Below the pieces are notes generated by a model, which saw only the letters and a list, made by a program, of their open reading frames with translations, ran no database searches and had not been told where the DNA came from. This document shows positions 16,779 through 25,507 of a stretch of 64,000 bases of DNA, piece after piece. Origin of the DNA: Candidatus Caldatribacterium sp. (GTDB lineage: Bacteria; Atribacterota; Atribacteria; Atribacterales; Caldatribacteriaceae); contig JANXBI010000018.1 of assembly GCA_025060675.1 (NCBI GenBank), positions 1 to 64,000 of the forward strand. Direction: 5' to 3'. A program made the position numbers and the translations under genes. Positions within the stretch are counted from its first letter, which is position 1. Each line of letters opens with the position of its first letter.

Positions 16779-18170
16779 ATGAAGTGGTCGTTCCTTGTGG
16801 TTTTTGTGGTGCTCTGTGTGGGGTGGAGTGTGGTCTTTGCGGAGGAGGTAACCCTCCGAATTCTGAGCCTTCCTTGGCCACAGACACCGGTGGAGCAGCG
16901 GTTGGCAAACGAAATCTTCACCCAGAAAACCGGTATTAAGGTTGTCATCGAAAGCCCTCCGTACCAGTTTGTGGAGTACAAAATTCGGGAAATCATCGAC
17001 AGCAAAAGTGATGAGTACGACCTTTTCGAGTACGATAGCCAATGGATTGGAGAAATGGTTCTTGCTGGAGGACTGGAACGCCTCGATACGCCAGAATACC
17101 TTCTCTCGCCCGAGAGTACTATAAACTTTGAGAAAGATTTCATTCAGGGATTTGCCACCTATATCGGGAAATTCCCCACCCTTGGAGACGATGCGCTCCT
17201 CCCTGGCGATGCATGGAGAAAGTACGCTGATACACCACTTTATGGTCTTCCCTGGACCTGTGGAGGACTCATTTTCAGCTACCGCAAAGACCTCTATGCA
17301 GAAGCAGGGATTCCCGGGCCACCTGACACCTGGGATGAGATGCTCGAGTACGCAAAGAAACTCACCGTGGATATCGATGGGGATGGGAAAGTCGATCGGT
17401 ACGGTATTGCTTGGTACGCAACGCGATTGAGCGATGGCATCACGCAGCAGTGGCTTCCTTTCCACTTCTCTTTTGGAGCAGAACTTTGGGACCCTAAAAC
17501 CTGGACGGCGCAAGGTGTCATCAACTCGGACAGAGCCGTAGAAGCGCTGCAGTTCTTTGTGGACTTCAACCTAAAGCACAAGGTGGTGGATCCGGCGACG
17601 GCTAACTGGTTTGTCGACGAAATTATGAACGCTGCAACCCAGGATAAATGCGCCATGTGGTTCACCTGGGTAAGCTTTGCGAATGTTGCCGATAACCCAG
17701 CGCTCTCGAAGACTGCTGGCAAATGGGGATATACGGTTATGCCTGGGTACCGGGATCCCCAAACCGGGCAAATCCGTCGTGCTTCTACCTTTGGCTCTCA
17801 GGGGATTGGCATCAATGCTTTCTCCAAGCACAAGAAAGAGGCTTGGCTCTACCTGCAGTGGCTCAAGTCCTACGAGATAGAGAAGATGCTTGTGGACGAC
17901 CCAACTGCAGGATATGCCAGTGCCCGAACGGACCTTCTTGACTACCAGAAACAGTTTGAGCCAAAGTGGGCCTCCATTCGCACCATTATCGAAGGTATTG
18001 CTCGGGATGTCTGGACATGGCCTGAGTATGCAGAACTCCTTGATATCCAACAGCGAGAGCTCAACCTTGCGTACATCGGCAAGAAAACTCCTAAGGAGGC
18101 TCTCGACAACATTGCCCTCCTCCAGCAGCAAGTGCTCGACACCAGTCCGAATAACCCGAAGAATAAGTGA
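16779..18170 (+). CDS. Extracellular solute-binding protein 1 (CUT1 family)
   Basis: Secreted receptor for the upstream importer, 463 aa. A signal peptide (about 1-21, ending VFA) is followed by a cluster-B type binding fold with LRILSLPWPQTPVEQRLA, the aspartate-rich loop VDIDGDGKVDRYGIAWY and several Trp residues likely to stack on ligand. AAAAAGGAGGAGAGGGG precedes the ATG, the strongest ribosome site in the operon. A perfect hairpin just downstream (18179-18208) probably lifts its expression over the other subunits. Ligand unknown; the neighbours suggest an N-methylated or amide-bearing compound rather than an ordinary sugar. Confidence 0.9.
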   Translation: MKWSFLVVFVVLCVGWSVVFAEEVTLRILSLPWPQTPVEQRLANEIFTQKTGIKVVIESPPYQFVEYKIREIIDSKSDEYDLFEYDSQWIGEMVLAGGLERLDTPEYLLSPESTINFEKDFIQGFATYIGKFPTLGDDALLPGDAWRKYADTPLYGLPWTCGGLIFSYRKDLYAEAGIPGPPDTWDEMLEYAKKLTVDIDGDGKVDRYGIAWYATRLSDGITQQWLPFHFSFGAELWDPKTWTAQGVINSDRAVEALQFFVDFNLKHKVVDPATANWFVDEIMNAATQDKCAMWFTWVSFANVADNPALSKTAGKWGYTVMPGYRDPQTGQIRRASTFGSQGIGINAFSKHKKEAWLYLQWLKSYEIEKMLVDDPTAGYASARTDLLDYQKQFEPKWASIRTIIEGIARDVWTWPEYAELLDIQQRELNLAYIGKKTPKEALDNIALLQQQVLDTSPNNPKNK

Positions 18171-18178
18171 AGCTAAAG

Positions 18179-18208
18179 TTGCGGGGAGGGTAGGAACCCT
18201 CCCCGCAA
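18179..18208 (+). repeat. GC-rich perfect hairpin after the binding-protein gene
   Basis: A 12-bp stem TTGCGGGGAGGG / CCCTCCCCGCAA with loop TAGGAA, starting 9 nt after the stop codon. No T-tract follows, and the next gene's ribosome site begins at the base of the stem, so transcription must pass through. It fits a stabiliser or partial attenuator like the malE-malF intergenic hairpins. Confidence 0.8.
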
Positions 18209-18220
18209 GGAGGGAAGGGT

Positions 18221-19312
18221 ATGCCAGATAAAGTCCGGGTTGGGATTATCGGGTCTCGTTTTGAGGCAGAAATTCATGCCATTGCATTTCAGAAAATCCC
18301 CCATGTTGCTGAAGTCGTGGCAGTTGCCTCTCCAACTCCAGGGCATGCGGAGGCTTTTGCTCGTCGTTTCAACATCCCCCGCTTCTACACCGATTACCGC
18401 CGCATGCTTGAGGATAGAGACATTGATATGGTCACCATTTGCGCTCCTAACTACCTCCATGCTCAGATGGCGGTTGATGCCGCACAAAGTGGAAAACACG
18501 TGGTGTGTGAAAAACCTCTCTGCATGAACCTCGAAGAAGCAGATTGGATGATTAATACCTGTCGGGAAAACAATGTTTTCCTCTTCTACGCTGAAGAGCT
18601 TTGCTTTACACCGAAGTACGTACGCGCCAAAGAGCTCGTTGATGAAGGTGCTCTTGGGAAGGTCTACCTTGTGAAGCAAAGCGAGAAGCACTTCGGACCC
18701 CACGCAGACTGGTTCTGGGATGTGGAACGTTCGGGCGGTGGGGTGCTCATGGATATGGGATGTCATGGTATTGAATTTGCCCGATTCGTCCTTGGTAAGC
18801 CTAGGGTCAAGAGCGTTTACGCCCATCTTGGGACCTATGTGCATCGGGATAAAACTTTGGGTGATGATGAGGCGGTAACCATTGTGGAATTCGAGAACGA
18901 CGCCTATGCGATTATCGAAAATAGCTGGGCGAAGCGAGGAGGAATGGATGACCGAGCGGAGATCTACGGTGAAGGTGGTGTAACGTACGCTGTCCTCCAT
19001 ATGGGCATTGCCCTTGTGACCTACAGCGAGTATGGCTACGGATACGCGGTGGAAAAAGCACCGACGACAAAGGGATGGACGTTCACGGTGTACGAGGAAA
19101 TCTGGAATTACGGGTTCCCTCAAGAAATGGAGCACTTTGCCCGTTGTGTTCTGGGCCTTGAAAAACCGAGGGAGACTGGAGAGGATGGGAAAGCGGTGCT
19201 TGAGATTATCTGTGCAGCCTATGCTTCGGCTGGAGAAGGACGAAAGATTGTCTTTCCCTTCGATGTTCATGGGGTGCAAAAACCTATCGACCTATGGCTG
19301 CAGAGACGGTAA
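18221..19312 (+). CDS. Gfo/Idh/MocA-family NAD(P)-dependent dehydrogenase
   Basis: Cytoplasmic oxidoreductase of 363 aa: an N-terminal Rossmann fold opening VRVGIIGSRFEAEIHAIAF, the family's EKPLCMNLEEA motif with the catalytic Lys at about residue 98, and the C-terminal alpha/beta substrate domain with MGCHGIEFARFVLG. The glycine motif GSRFEA departs slightly from the usual GxGxxG. Family members oxidise sugars, inositols or other polyols. Its place in this operon suggests it acts on the imported solute or a product of it. Confidence 0.88.
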   Translation: MPDKVRVGIIGSRFEAEIHAIAFQKIPHVAEVVAVASPTPGHAEAFARRFNIPRFYTDYRRMLEDRDIDMVTICAPNYLHAQMAVDAAQSGKHVVCEKPLCMNLEEADWMINTCRENNVFLFYAEELCFTPKYVRAKELVDEGALGKVYLVKQSEKHFGPHADWFWDVERSGGGVLMDMGCHGIEFARFVLGKPRVKSVYAHLGTYVHRDKTLGDDEAVTIVEFENDAYAIIENSWAKRGGMDDRAEIYGEGGVTYAVLHMGIALVTYSEYGYGYAVEKAPTTKGWTFTVYEEIWNYGFPQEMEHFARCVLGLEKPRETGEDGKAVLEIICAAYASAGEGRKIVFPFDVHGVQKPIDLWLQRR

Positions 19313-20718
19313 GGCCCAAAATTGCTCTCCTTGATACGGAGAAAGTTATTCGCATTCATGAGACCTCGTGTGCGATCCTTGCTCAAATTGGTGTGATCAT
19401 CCCTGATGAGGACATTGTTGCTCTGCTTTGTGACCATGGGGCAACCAAGCGAGATGGTCGTATCCTCATACCCTCCTTCCTTGTGGAGGCGTGTGTCCAA
19501 AGGGCAGGGAAATCTTTTACCCTCTACGGTAGCGACGGCAAGCGATCGGTAACTTTTGCGCGAGGAACAATGGTTTTCTGTTCCTCTCCAGGGCAATTTG
19601 CCTGGTTTGAGAAGGGGGTACGACGAGAGCCGTACGAGGACGACTTCTTTCGCGCGGTGCACCTTGCGCATCACCTTCTCAACATTGACGTTGTGGGAGG
19701 GCTTGCCATGCCCTCCGAGTATCCACCTGCGTTGCGGGAAGTCCTCATGGCTCGGGAGCTCTTTGTCCGGACAGACAAGCCGGTTTTCCTCTGGTTTGGG
19801 AGAAGAGAGAATTTCCGGCGAGTTTTCGCCATGAGTGCCATATGCGCTGGGGGAGAAAAAGAGGCTCAAAGCAAACCCCGACTTTTTGCCTTCCTTGAAC
19901 CTATAAGTCCTCTTCGGTTCCCTCGGGAGGGTCTTGCCATTCTCAAAGAGGCAACATCTCTTTCTCTGCCTGTTATGATTGGGCCTATGGTTCAGGCTGG
20001 GTCTACGGGCCCCGTAACCCTTGCGGGAACACTTGCTCAGGAGAACGCCGAAATTCTTGCTGGAATCGTTATTGCGGAGCTGCTCCGTCCTGGAACCCCA
20101 ATATGCTACGGGGGTATCCCCCACATTGCCGATCCAAGAACCGGAAGCATTGTTTTTGGCTCTCCTGAGCAGGGACTCTTGAGTCTGGCGATGGCTGAAA
20201 TCGGTGCTTTCTATGGATTCCCGGTGTACGTAAATGTAGGGCTTACGGACAGCTGTGCCTTTGACCCTCAGAATGGCTGGGAAAAGGGTGTGACGCTCCT
20301 TCTTGGTATGCTCTCTTCGGCTTCCACCTTTGGCCACATGGGCATCGTGGGGAGTGACCAAGGAGGGAGTCTGGAACAGCTCCTTTTTGACGATGAGCTC
20401 ATTGGGTTCTGTAAACGCATTGTGGAAGGGTTGAGGATTGACGAGGAGGCACTTGATCTTTCGGTTGTCGAAGAGGGGGTGTGCGAGGGGTCTTTTCTCT
20501 CCCTCCTCCATACGGCTCGCCTTATACGGAGGGAGTTTTGGGTTCCCTCCTTGAGCTTCCGGGGACCCTTCCGCCCCGGGAAGGACATCCTGGAAAGGGT
20601 TCAGGAAAGGCTTCAGGAAATCCTTGCTTATCCCCAACCCTCTTTCGAGGAGAAAAAACGTAAGGAACTTGACGCCTTTCTCAAGGAGGAAGTCAATGGC
20701 GGAGATTCTGTGGAGTGA
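19294..20718 (+). CDS. MttB-superfamily methyltransferase (non-pyrrolysine)
   Basis: Corrinoid-dependent methyltransferase family protein of 474 aa. Family segments seen: GSTGPVTLAGTLAQENAEILAGIVIAE split across the barrel, LLRPGTPICYGGIPHIADP, GSPEQGLLSLAMAEIGAFYG and the late helix FLSLLHTARLIRREFW. No in-frame TAG, so it lacks the pyrrolysine of true trimethylamine methyltransferase and belongs with forms such as MtgB or MtpB that demethylate quaternary amines. No corrinoid protein or reductive activase gene lies in this window. Starts 19 nt inside the preceding dehydrogenase gene; the exact substrate is not decidable. Confidence 0.86.
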   Translation: MAAETVRPKIALLDTEKVIRIHETSCAILAQIGVIIPDEDIVALLCDHGATKRDGRILIPSFLVEACVQRAGKSFTLYGSDGKRSVTFARGTMVFCSSPGQFAWFEKGVRREPYEDDFFRAVHLAHHLLNIDVVGGLAMPSEYPPALREVLMARELFVRTDKPVFLWFGRRENFRRVFAMSAICAGGEKEAQSKPRLFAFLEPISPLRFPREGLAILKEATSLSLPVMIGPMVQAGSTGPVTLAGTLAQENAEILAGIVIAELLRPGTPICYGGIPHIADPRTGSIVFGSPEQGLLSLAMAEIGAFYGFPVYVNVGLTDSCAFDPQNGWEKGVTLLLGMLSSASTFGHMGIVGSDQGGSLEQLLFDDELIGFCKRIVEGLRIDEEALDLSVVEEGVCEGSFLSLLHTARLIRREFWVPSLSFRGPFRPGKDILERVQERLQEILAYPQPSFEEKKRKELDAFLKEEVNGGDSVE

Positions 20719-21475
20719 GCTCACCGCTTGGGAAATTGAGGAAGAGAGGAAGAAGGGAAGCCGGGTCATCGTTCCCTGCGGATCCGTAGAGCAGCATGGA
20801 AAACACCTCCCTACCGGGACGGATACCTTCTGCGTTCTTGAGGTGGCAAAGAGGGTGGCTGAGCGTTACGGTGGCGTTGTTGCTCCGCCGCTCTTTTTTG
20901 GCCTTTCTTATCCTCACCGTGGTTTTCCAGGAGTGATTGAGCTTTCCTTGGAAACATACCTCGGAGTGGTGCGGGATATAGCTTCCTCTCTTGCTCGGGG
21001 TGGTTGGAGGAAGATTGTTTTCTTGAACGGCCATTACGATAATCTTTACGCCATTGCCTATGCGCTCGCTCAGGTGTATCCCTCTCTCCCTGCAGGAACA
21101 GTGGCGTATACGGTATCGTACTGGGAAGGGCTCTCTGGGGAGTCCGCTGCTCTTTTTACCGAAGATGGACAAGGGCTCCATGCTGGTTTTGGGGAAACGG
21201 CACTGTGTATGGCTATCTGTGGGACACTTGTGAGGAAGGACCGCATGGAGGCTGAGTTCCTCACTCGTCCGTCTTTTAAAACCCCGGTGCACGTCGCATA
21301 CTTCTTAACCCATCCCTCTTCCCTTTTTCGGGCTACCGTCAGTGGGGTATGGGGAAATCCTTTGCTGGCCACAGAGGAAGCGGGGAAAAATCTTCTTGAG
21401 GAGCTTGTCGAGTCTTGTGGAAAGCTTATAATAGAAATAGAAGAAGCTTTTGCAACACTCCCAAAAAGGCATTAA
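20696..21475 (+). CDS. Creatininase-family amidohydrolase
   Basis: Metal-dependent amidohydrolase of 259 aa in the creatininase/MftE family. Metal and active-site motifs: PCGSVEQHGKHLPTGTD (Glu, His, Asp), FLNGHYDN and LHAGFGETAL. Start ATG 20696 follows AAGGAGGA and lies inside the methyltransferase gene; an open frame extends 24 codons further upstream without a ribosome site. Members open cyclic amides or hydrolyse formamides, so creatinine is only one candidate. Last gene of the operon, and with the MttB-like protein it points to an N-methylated nitrogen compound. Confidence 0.88.
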   Translation: MAEILWSELTAWEIEEERKKGSRVIVPCGSVEQHGKHLPTGTDTFCVLEVAKRVAERYGGVVAPPLFFGLSYPHRGFPGVIELSLETYLGVVRDIASSLARGGWRKIVFLNGHYDNLYAIAYALAQVYPSLPAGTVAYTVSYWEGLSGESAALFTEDGQGLHAGFGETALCMAICGTLVRKDRMEAEFLTRPSFKTPVHVAYFLTHPSSLFRATVSGVWGNPLLATEEAGKNLLEELVESCGKLIIEIEEAFATLPKRH

Positions 21476-21691
21476 GGAGGGGGGCCTGGGGAGTCTCAAA
21501 CCTGTGTCCCGGCTGACTCCCCGGGTGCACCCAAACCGCAGAAGATGATACTCTGTGGGTTTAGAAAAATCAAGTGTTCGTGGAAAGATATTTTTTCTCT
21601 CCCTCTCCGTGCTCCTCTTGGAACTCTTCTTCCATTCCTTGGGTATTCCTCTTGAGGGATTCTTGGCTGAAAGGAGGTTGATGCAAGGCTC
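21476..21691. other. Intergenic gap with a hairpin before the ABC-2 cassette
   Basis: A gap of 216 bases without a convincing gene. An inverted repeat at 21485-21495 / 21515-21525 (core GGGGAGTC / GACTCCCC, 19-nt loop, one G-U pair) could end the upstream operon, but no T-tract follows. The A/T-rich stretch at about 21560-21600 may hold a promoter for the ABC-2 cassette; I could not define its boxes. Confidence 0.5.
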
Positions 21692-22639
21692 ATGATTCAG
21701 ACGATCAACCTTACGAAGGAGTTCAACGGGTTTAGAGCGGTCGATAACTTGAACCTCAAAGTGGAGAAAGGAGATATCTACGGATTTCTTGGACCAAACG
21801 GTGCGGGGAAAACCACAACCATCATGATGATCCTCGGTCTGATTCCTCCAACAAGTGGCAAGGTCTTCCTCCTTGGGGAAGAGCTGCGACCGAATAACGT
21901 CGAGGTGAAGCGGCGTATTGGGGTTGTTTCGGAAAACCAGTACCTGTACAAGGAGATGACTGCTCAGGAGTACTTAACCTTTTTTGGCGAGCTCTATGAG
22001 GTTCCCAACGTGGAGAAACGCATCGATGAGCTCCTTGAGGCAGTAGGTTTGAGCAATGACCGGAATAAGAAGCTCGGAGCGTACTCGAAGGGGATGCAGC
22101 AAAAGCTTGCCTTTGCCCGAGCGCTCTTGCACGATCCTGAGCTCCTTATCCTCGATGAACCAGTGGCAAATCTCGATCCCACAAGTATTAAGCAAATCCG
22201 CGACCTTATTGAAGAGGAAAACCGCAGAGGTCGGACCATCTTCGTTTCGTCTCATCTCCTTTCTGAGGTTGAACGACTCTGTAAGAAGGTGGCTATCATT
22301 CATCGAGGTAGGCTCCTTGCTGAAGATACCATGGATAACATCAAACGGCGCTTGACGGACACAATTCACCTGGAAATCGAGCTTTCACAAAATGCTGAAA
22401 GTCTTTCCTCTGAACTTGCGGCTTTACCTTTTGTAAAAGGCTGTACCATCACTGGGAACAAACTCGAGGTGCATCTGAAAACGGAGCGAGATTACCGTTT
22501 GGACCTCTCCCGATTCCTGTATGAAAAAGGATTCCTCGTTCTTGCGATGAAGACGAAAGAAATGAGCCTTGAAGAAGCCTTTATTACCATCACGCAACAG
22601 AACATTTCGCTTCTTGCGCAGGAGGAGGGAAACGCATGA
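21692..22639 (+). CDS. ABC-2 type exporter ATPase
   Basis: ATP-binding subunit of an export-type transporter, 315 aa. Walker A GPNGAGKTTT at about residues 32-41, signature YSKGMQQKLAFARAL, Walker B LLILDEPVANLDP and H-loop SSHLLSEVE. After about 225 comes the extended C-terminal domain common in CcmA/YhaQ-like exporters. It starts a four-gene unit with overlaps of 4 nt or gaps of 2 nt, so the four proteins are probably made in fixed ratio. Partner permease is encoded at 23355. Confidence 0.92.
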   Translation: MIQTINLTKEFNGFRAVDNLNLKVEKGDIYGFLGPNGAGKTTTIMMILGLIPPTSGKVFLLGEELRPNNVEVKRRIGVVSENQYLYKEMTAQEYLTFFGELYEVPNVEKRIDELLEAVGLSNDRNKKLGAYSKGMQQKLAFARALLHDPELLILDEPVANLDPTSIKQIRDLIEEENRRGRTIFVSSHLLSEVERLCKKVAIIHRGRLLAEDTMDNIKRRLTDTIHLEIELSQNAESLSSELAALPFVKGCTITGNKLEVHLKTERDYRLDLSRFLYEKGFLVLAMKTKEMSLEEAFITITQQNISLLAQEEGNA

Positions 22640-23352
22640 AACGTTTGCGCACTGGAAGCATAATAGCCCTGGGTGTGGGAGTGCTCGTGGCGGTACTTTT
22701 TGTGGTTGCCTATTTGACCACCCGGGTGAATTACGGTATCCTCAAGGGAACGGTAGTAGATGTCTACTCTCAGGATGTAGTGCGGAAACTCCGCCTTTCG
22801 ATTGGTGGGCGGTCTGATATCCTCTTCCGAAGCAAGGACTATCAACTGACTCAAATCCCCCCTGGGAAGCACATCTTACGGGCCGAAGCTCCGTACTACT
22901 ATCCTTTCTCCCAGGAGCTTGAAATCAGAAGGGGAGTGAATGTTTTCAACTTTACTATGGAAGGGAAGGAAATTCCTGATCTTGCTGGAATTATCTGCTT
23001 TGCTGATCCCACGGATCGGGGCATTGAGATTGAGATTCGTTTTAAGGATTCAAAAGGTATTGGGATTTCCGATTTTCCTGGGATGCCGCTTCAGTTTGAA
23101 GGGAAGCTTTACGTTCGTGAAGGAGACGAGGAAAATTACTCGCGAGGTCGACTCCTCTATGAGGGGCCGATTGAGCTTTTCTGGGATCCCAAGGCGTATC
23201 TTGCTCGGAATAAGGGGCTGATTCCTTGGGATAAGTTACAGATTGATCGGGAAAAGGAGAAATACGGGCTTTTAGAAGTTGTCTTGCATACTCCTCAGGG
23301 GGATTTCACGGAATTTGTCGAGGATGTTGAACTTCAAAAGAGGGAGGAGTAA
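22636..23352 (+). CDS. Membrane-anchored beta-rich protein of unknown function
   Basis: Not recognised. The 238-residue protein has a basic N-terminus and one membrane helix at about residues 9-28, so most of it should lie outside the cytoplasm. Residues about 35-105 (ILKGTVVDVYSQDVVRKLRL, then IPPGKHILRAEAPYYYPF) look like a carboxypeptidase-regulatory or PEGA-like beta-sandwich. The rest (about 110-238) is charged and unassigned. Start overlaps the ATPase gene by 4 nt and the permease follows 2 nt after. A cargo, adaptor or periplasmic part of the exporter is inferred from this coupling only. Confidence 0.72.
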   Translation: MKRLRTGSIIALGVGVLVAVLFVVAYLTTRVNYGILKGTVVDVYSQDVVRKLRLSIGGRSDILFRSKDYQLTQIPPGKHILRAEAPYYYPFSQELEIRRGVNVFNFTMEGKEIPDLAGIICFADPTDRGIEIEIRFKDSKGIGISDFPGMPLQFEGKLYVREGDEENYSRGRLLYEGPIELFWDPKAYLARNKGLIPWDKLQIDREKEKYGLLEVVLHTPQGDFTEFVEDVELQKREE

Positions 23353-23354
23353 GC

Positions 23355-24173
23355 ATGCGAGCCTTCCGAGTTATGAGGACGCTTTTCAAGCGAGATTTTC
23401 TGTACTCTCTGTACAGCTTAGGATACTATGTGGCGCTTTTTGTTTCCTTCATTGCCTCTTCTTTCATCCTCAAGAACTTCCTCGACAGCATTGGTGAAGA
23501 GGATATTCTCGTGTCTGCGTATCCTCTGAATTACCCCCTCTACATCACCCTAATCATCATTTCCCTGTACCTGGTGATTCTTTCGGGGGTTTCCATTTCC
23601 CGGGAACGGGAACAAGGTACTCTTGAAGTGCTCTTCTACGGTCCCGTGACTCCAGGGAGCTTTCTGTGGGGAAAGTACCTAAAGGACCTCTGCCTTGGTA
23701 TAGTGGCCTTAGGGTTCACGGCTTTGTACTTCTATCTGGTGAGTCTCTTTACGAACCTCGGTTTCACAACAGGACTTATCAAAGCACTCATTATGAGCAT
23801 CTTCCTGCTCTCGTGTGTCGTAAGCTTTGGGCTTTTTATTTCCTCCCTTACGGGGCGTATTCGCAGTTCAGTTCTTGCCCTTGTGGCCATTCTTGGGGCA
23901 TTTCTCGCTATCCAGCTTGGGTATAACGCTCTGCTTGGTTTTGAAAAAGAGTCTCTTTCTGTGCCTATGCTGTACGTACGCCAGGCTATGTCTTACGTTT
24001 TTCGGGGTATCAGCTGGATTTCGCCTTTTGCCTACTTGAGCCGTGGGCTTGATAGCGTCGTCCTTGAAAATCCGTTGCTCTACGTGGCGAATATCGGTTA
24101 TGCCGTAGCGTACTCTCTGGTTTTCATGGTCCTTTCGGTGTATGTCATGAGCAAGAAGGGGGTTAGGGCATGA
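23355..24173 (+). CDS. ABC-2 type exporter permease
   Basis: Membrane subunit for the ATPase at 21692. The 272-residue protein has six or so hydrophobic helices, starting at about residues 20-40, and the ABC-2 marker between helices 2 and 3, ISREREQGTLEVLFYGPVTP, which couples to the ATPase. Length fits a half-transporter that works as a homodimer. It lies between two unknown envelope protein genes, overlapping the next by 4 nt. Substrate unknown. Confidence 0.88.
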   Translation: MRAFRVMRTLFKRDFLYSLYSLGYYVALFVSFIASSFILKNFLDSIGEEDILVSAYPLNYPLYITLIIISLYLVILSGVSISREREQGTLEVLFYGPVTPGSFLWGKYLKDLCLGIVALGFTALYFYLVSLFTNLGFTTGLIKALIMSIFLLSCVVSFGLFISSLTGRIRSSVLALVAILGAFLAIQLGYNALLGFEKESLSVPMLYVRQAMSYVFRGISWISPFAYLSRGLDSVVLENPLLYVANIGYAVAYSLVFMVLSVYVMSKKGVRA

Positions 24174-25501
24174 TGCGTCGAAGTACACGACTTCTTTTCG
24201 TCTTCGCAGGGGTACTTGTTCTCGTTTCGTGTGTAGCTTCTGCTCAACCACCAGTTCGAGAACAGCTTGTGTATTCACTCACCGCTTTCAACGGCTCTAC
24301 CTATAGCAAGAGCTTTGCCCCTCAGAGTGAAGACACCATCTACCTCATTGCTCATACGAACAACATCGTGTCTCCCCGGAAAACCATTGTGTACTATTGG
24401 CCGATCACCCGCCGGTATATGGCAGGTTTTAGCACGCTCAACGAAGAAGTCCCTGGGAAGATTGAAATTCTCCAAGGTGGGAAGGTTATCGCTACCCTTG
24501 AGAAGCGTAAGTATGTCTTATACTACCCTGAGGGGTACTGGTCAGAGAAGAGCGTCATGTACCTCGATGAGGAGGCTGATGCAAAGCACAGTGAATATAA
24601 AAAGGCCACCGATGAATTCAATGAGAAACTGAAGAAGTACTACGAGGAGATGCAAAGATACCGTGAGGCGTTGAATAAGTTCTTTGAAGAGGTCCGTCGG
24701 AGACGGGAAGCAGGTGAAACGGGACCACTCAACATTCCTGTTCCCAAAGAACCCTCACCTCCTGAGTTTGTAAACTTCTACGTCTCTGAACCGGCGTACG
24801 GATTCGTTGTGAATCTTCCCCCTGGTCATTACGAGATGCGAGTGCGTCTTGAGGATGGAACGATCCTTGAGGGAAGTGAAAAGCGGATTGTGGTCTTTAC
24901 CTCCCGGAGGAAAGGTGGCGTTGGGTACGAGATTATCCCTGGGAACCGTTGGACACGTCGTGAGAACTGTGACGACCCTTCTTGGATTATCCATGCGGTG
25001 GGCAAAAACGAGCTCTACTTTAACCCCTTCACCCAGGAGGAGTACAATGAGCTCTACCACAACAAGCTCCAGGACCCCCAGAACATTGGGCGTATTGAGC
25101 GATGGAAATGGGTTCACGTGGACCCAGTTAAAGAGGCTACGCTCCTTTTTGGTCGGGGGAAAGAGGTACTCCGTGCAGTGACGCGGGCTCCTTACTTTGT
25201 GAAGCAGATTCCTGGTCCAGAGCTTGGGTATGAAATCGTGGACTACAACGAGGATTTGAAAAAACGAGGATATAAGCCGACGTTCGAGAGCTATAAGGTG
25301 GTTCTTGGGCCGGAACTTCCCAAGGTCGACTATACGGTGCAGACTGTCTCTGGACAGGACCAAGTCCCTCTCCCAAAGAGTGAACGTACCATCCGTCTTT
25401 TGCGAAAGGAGTACAGTGTGTATCTCTATCCCATTGCCTTCCTTCCGCTTGTTGTTGGCGGCGTGCTTGTGGTGAGCCGCAGGGCAAAGGTGGAAACGTA
25501 A
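24170..25501 (+). CDS. Large extracytoplasmic protein of the ABC-2 cassette, unknown
   Basis: Not recognised. A 443-residue protein with an N-terminal signal or lipoprotein leader (LVLVSC at about 16-21 fits a lipobox; cleavage after SAQ is the alternative), an extracytoplasmic body, a Lys/Glu-rich likely coiled coil at about 130-185, a Pro-rich stretch at about 190-200 and a membrane helix at about 415-435 followed by a short basic tail. The body therefore faces outside and is tethered at one or both ends. Coupled by a 4-nt overlap to the permease gene. A structural, receptor or export-assisting role is possible; nothing in the sequence fixes it. Confidence 0.7.
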   Translation: MMRRSTRLLFVFAGVLVLVSCVASAQPPVREQLVYSLTAFNGSTYSKSFAPQSEDTIYLIAHTNNIVSPRKTIVYYWPITRRYMAGFSTLNEEVPGKIEILQGGKVIATLEKRKYVLYYPEGYWSEKSVMYLDEEADAKHSEYKKATDEFNEKLKKYYEEMQRYREALNKFFEEVRRRREAGETGPLNIPVPKEPSPPEFVNFYVSEPAYGFVVNLPPGHYEMRVRLEDGTILEGSEKRIVVFTSRRKGGVGYEIIPGNRWTRRENCDDPSWIIHAVGKNELYFNPFTQEEYNELYHNKLQDPQNIGRIERWKWVHVDPVKEATLLFGRGKEVLRAVTRAPYFVKQIPGPELGYEIVDYNEDLKKRGYKPTFESYKVVLGPELPKVDYTVQTVSGQDQVPLPKSERTIRLLRKEYSVYLYPIAFLPLVVGGVLVVSRRAKVET

Positions 25502-25507
25502 CGTGCT

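Noticed and set aside
19294..20718. Trimethylamine methyltransferase with pyrrolysine.
   Set aside because: There is no in-frame TAG and no pylT/pylS genes nearby, so it belongs with the non-pyrrolysine members.
20696..21475. Naming the last operon gene creatininase outright.
   Set aside because: The family also holds formamide and guanidine-type hydrolases and MftE-like peptidases; substrate cannot be told from the motifs.
21485..21525. An inverted repeat as a rho-independent terminator.
   Set aside because: The loop is long (19 nt) and no T-tract follows; kept only as a hairpin in the gap entry.
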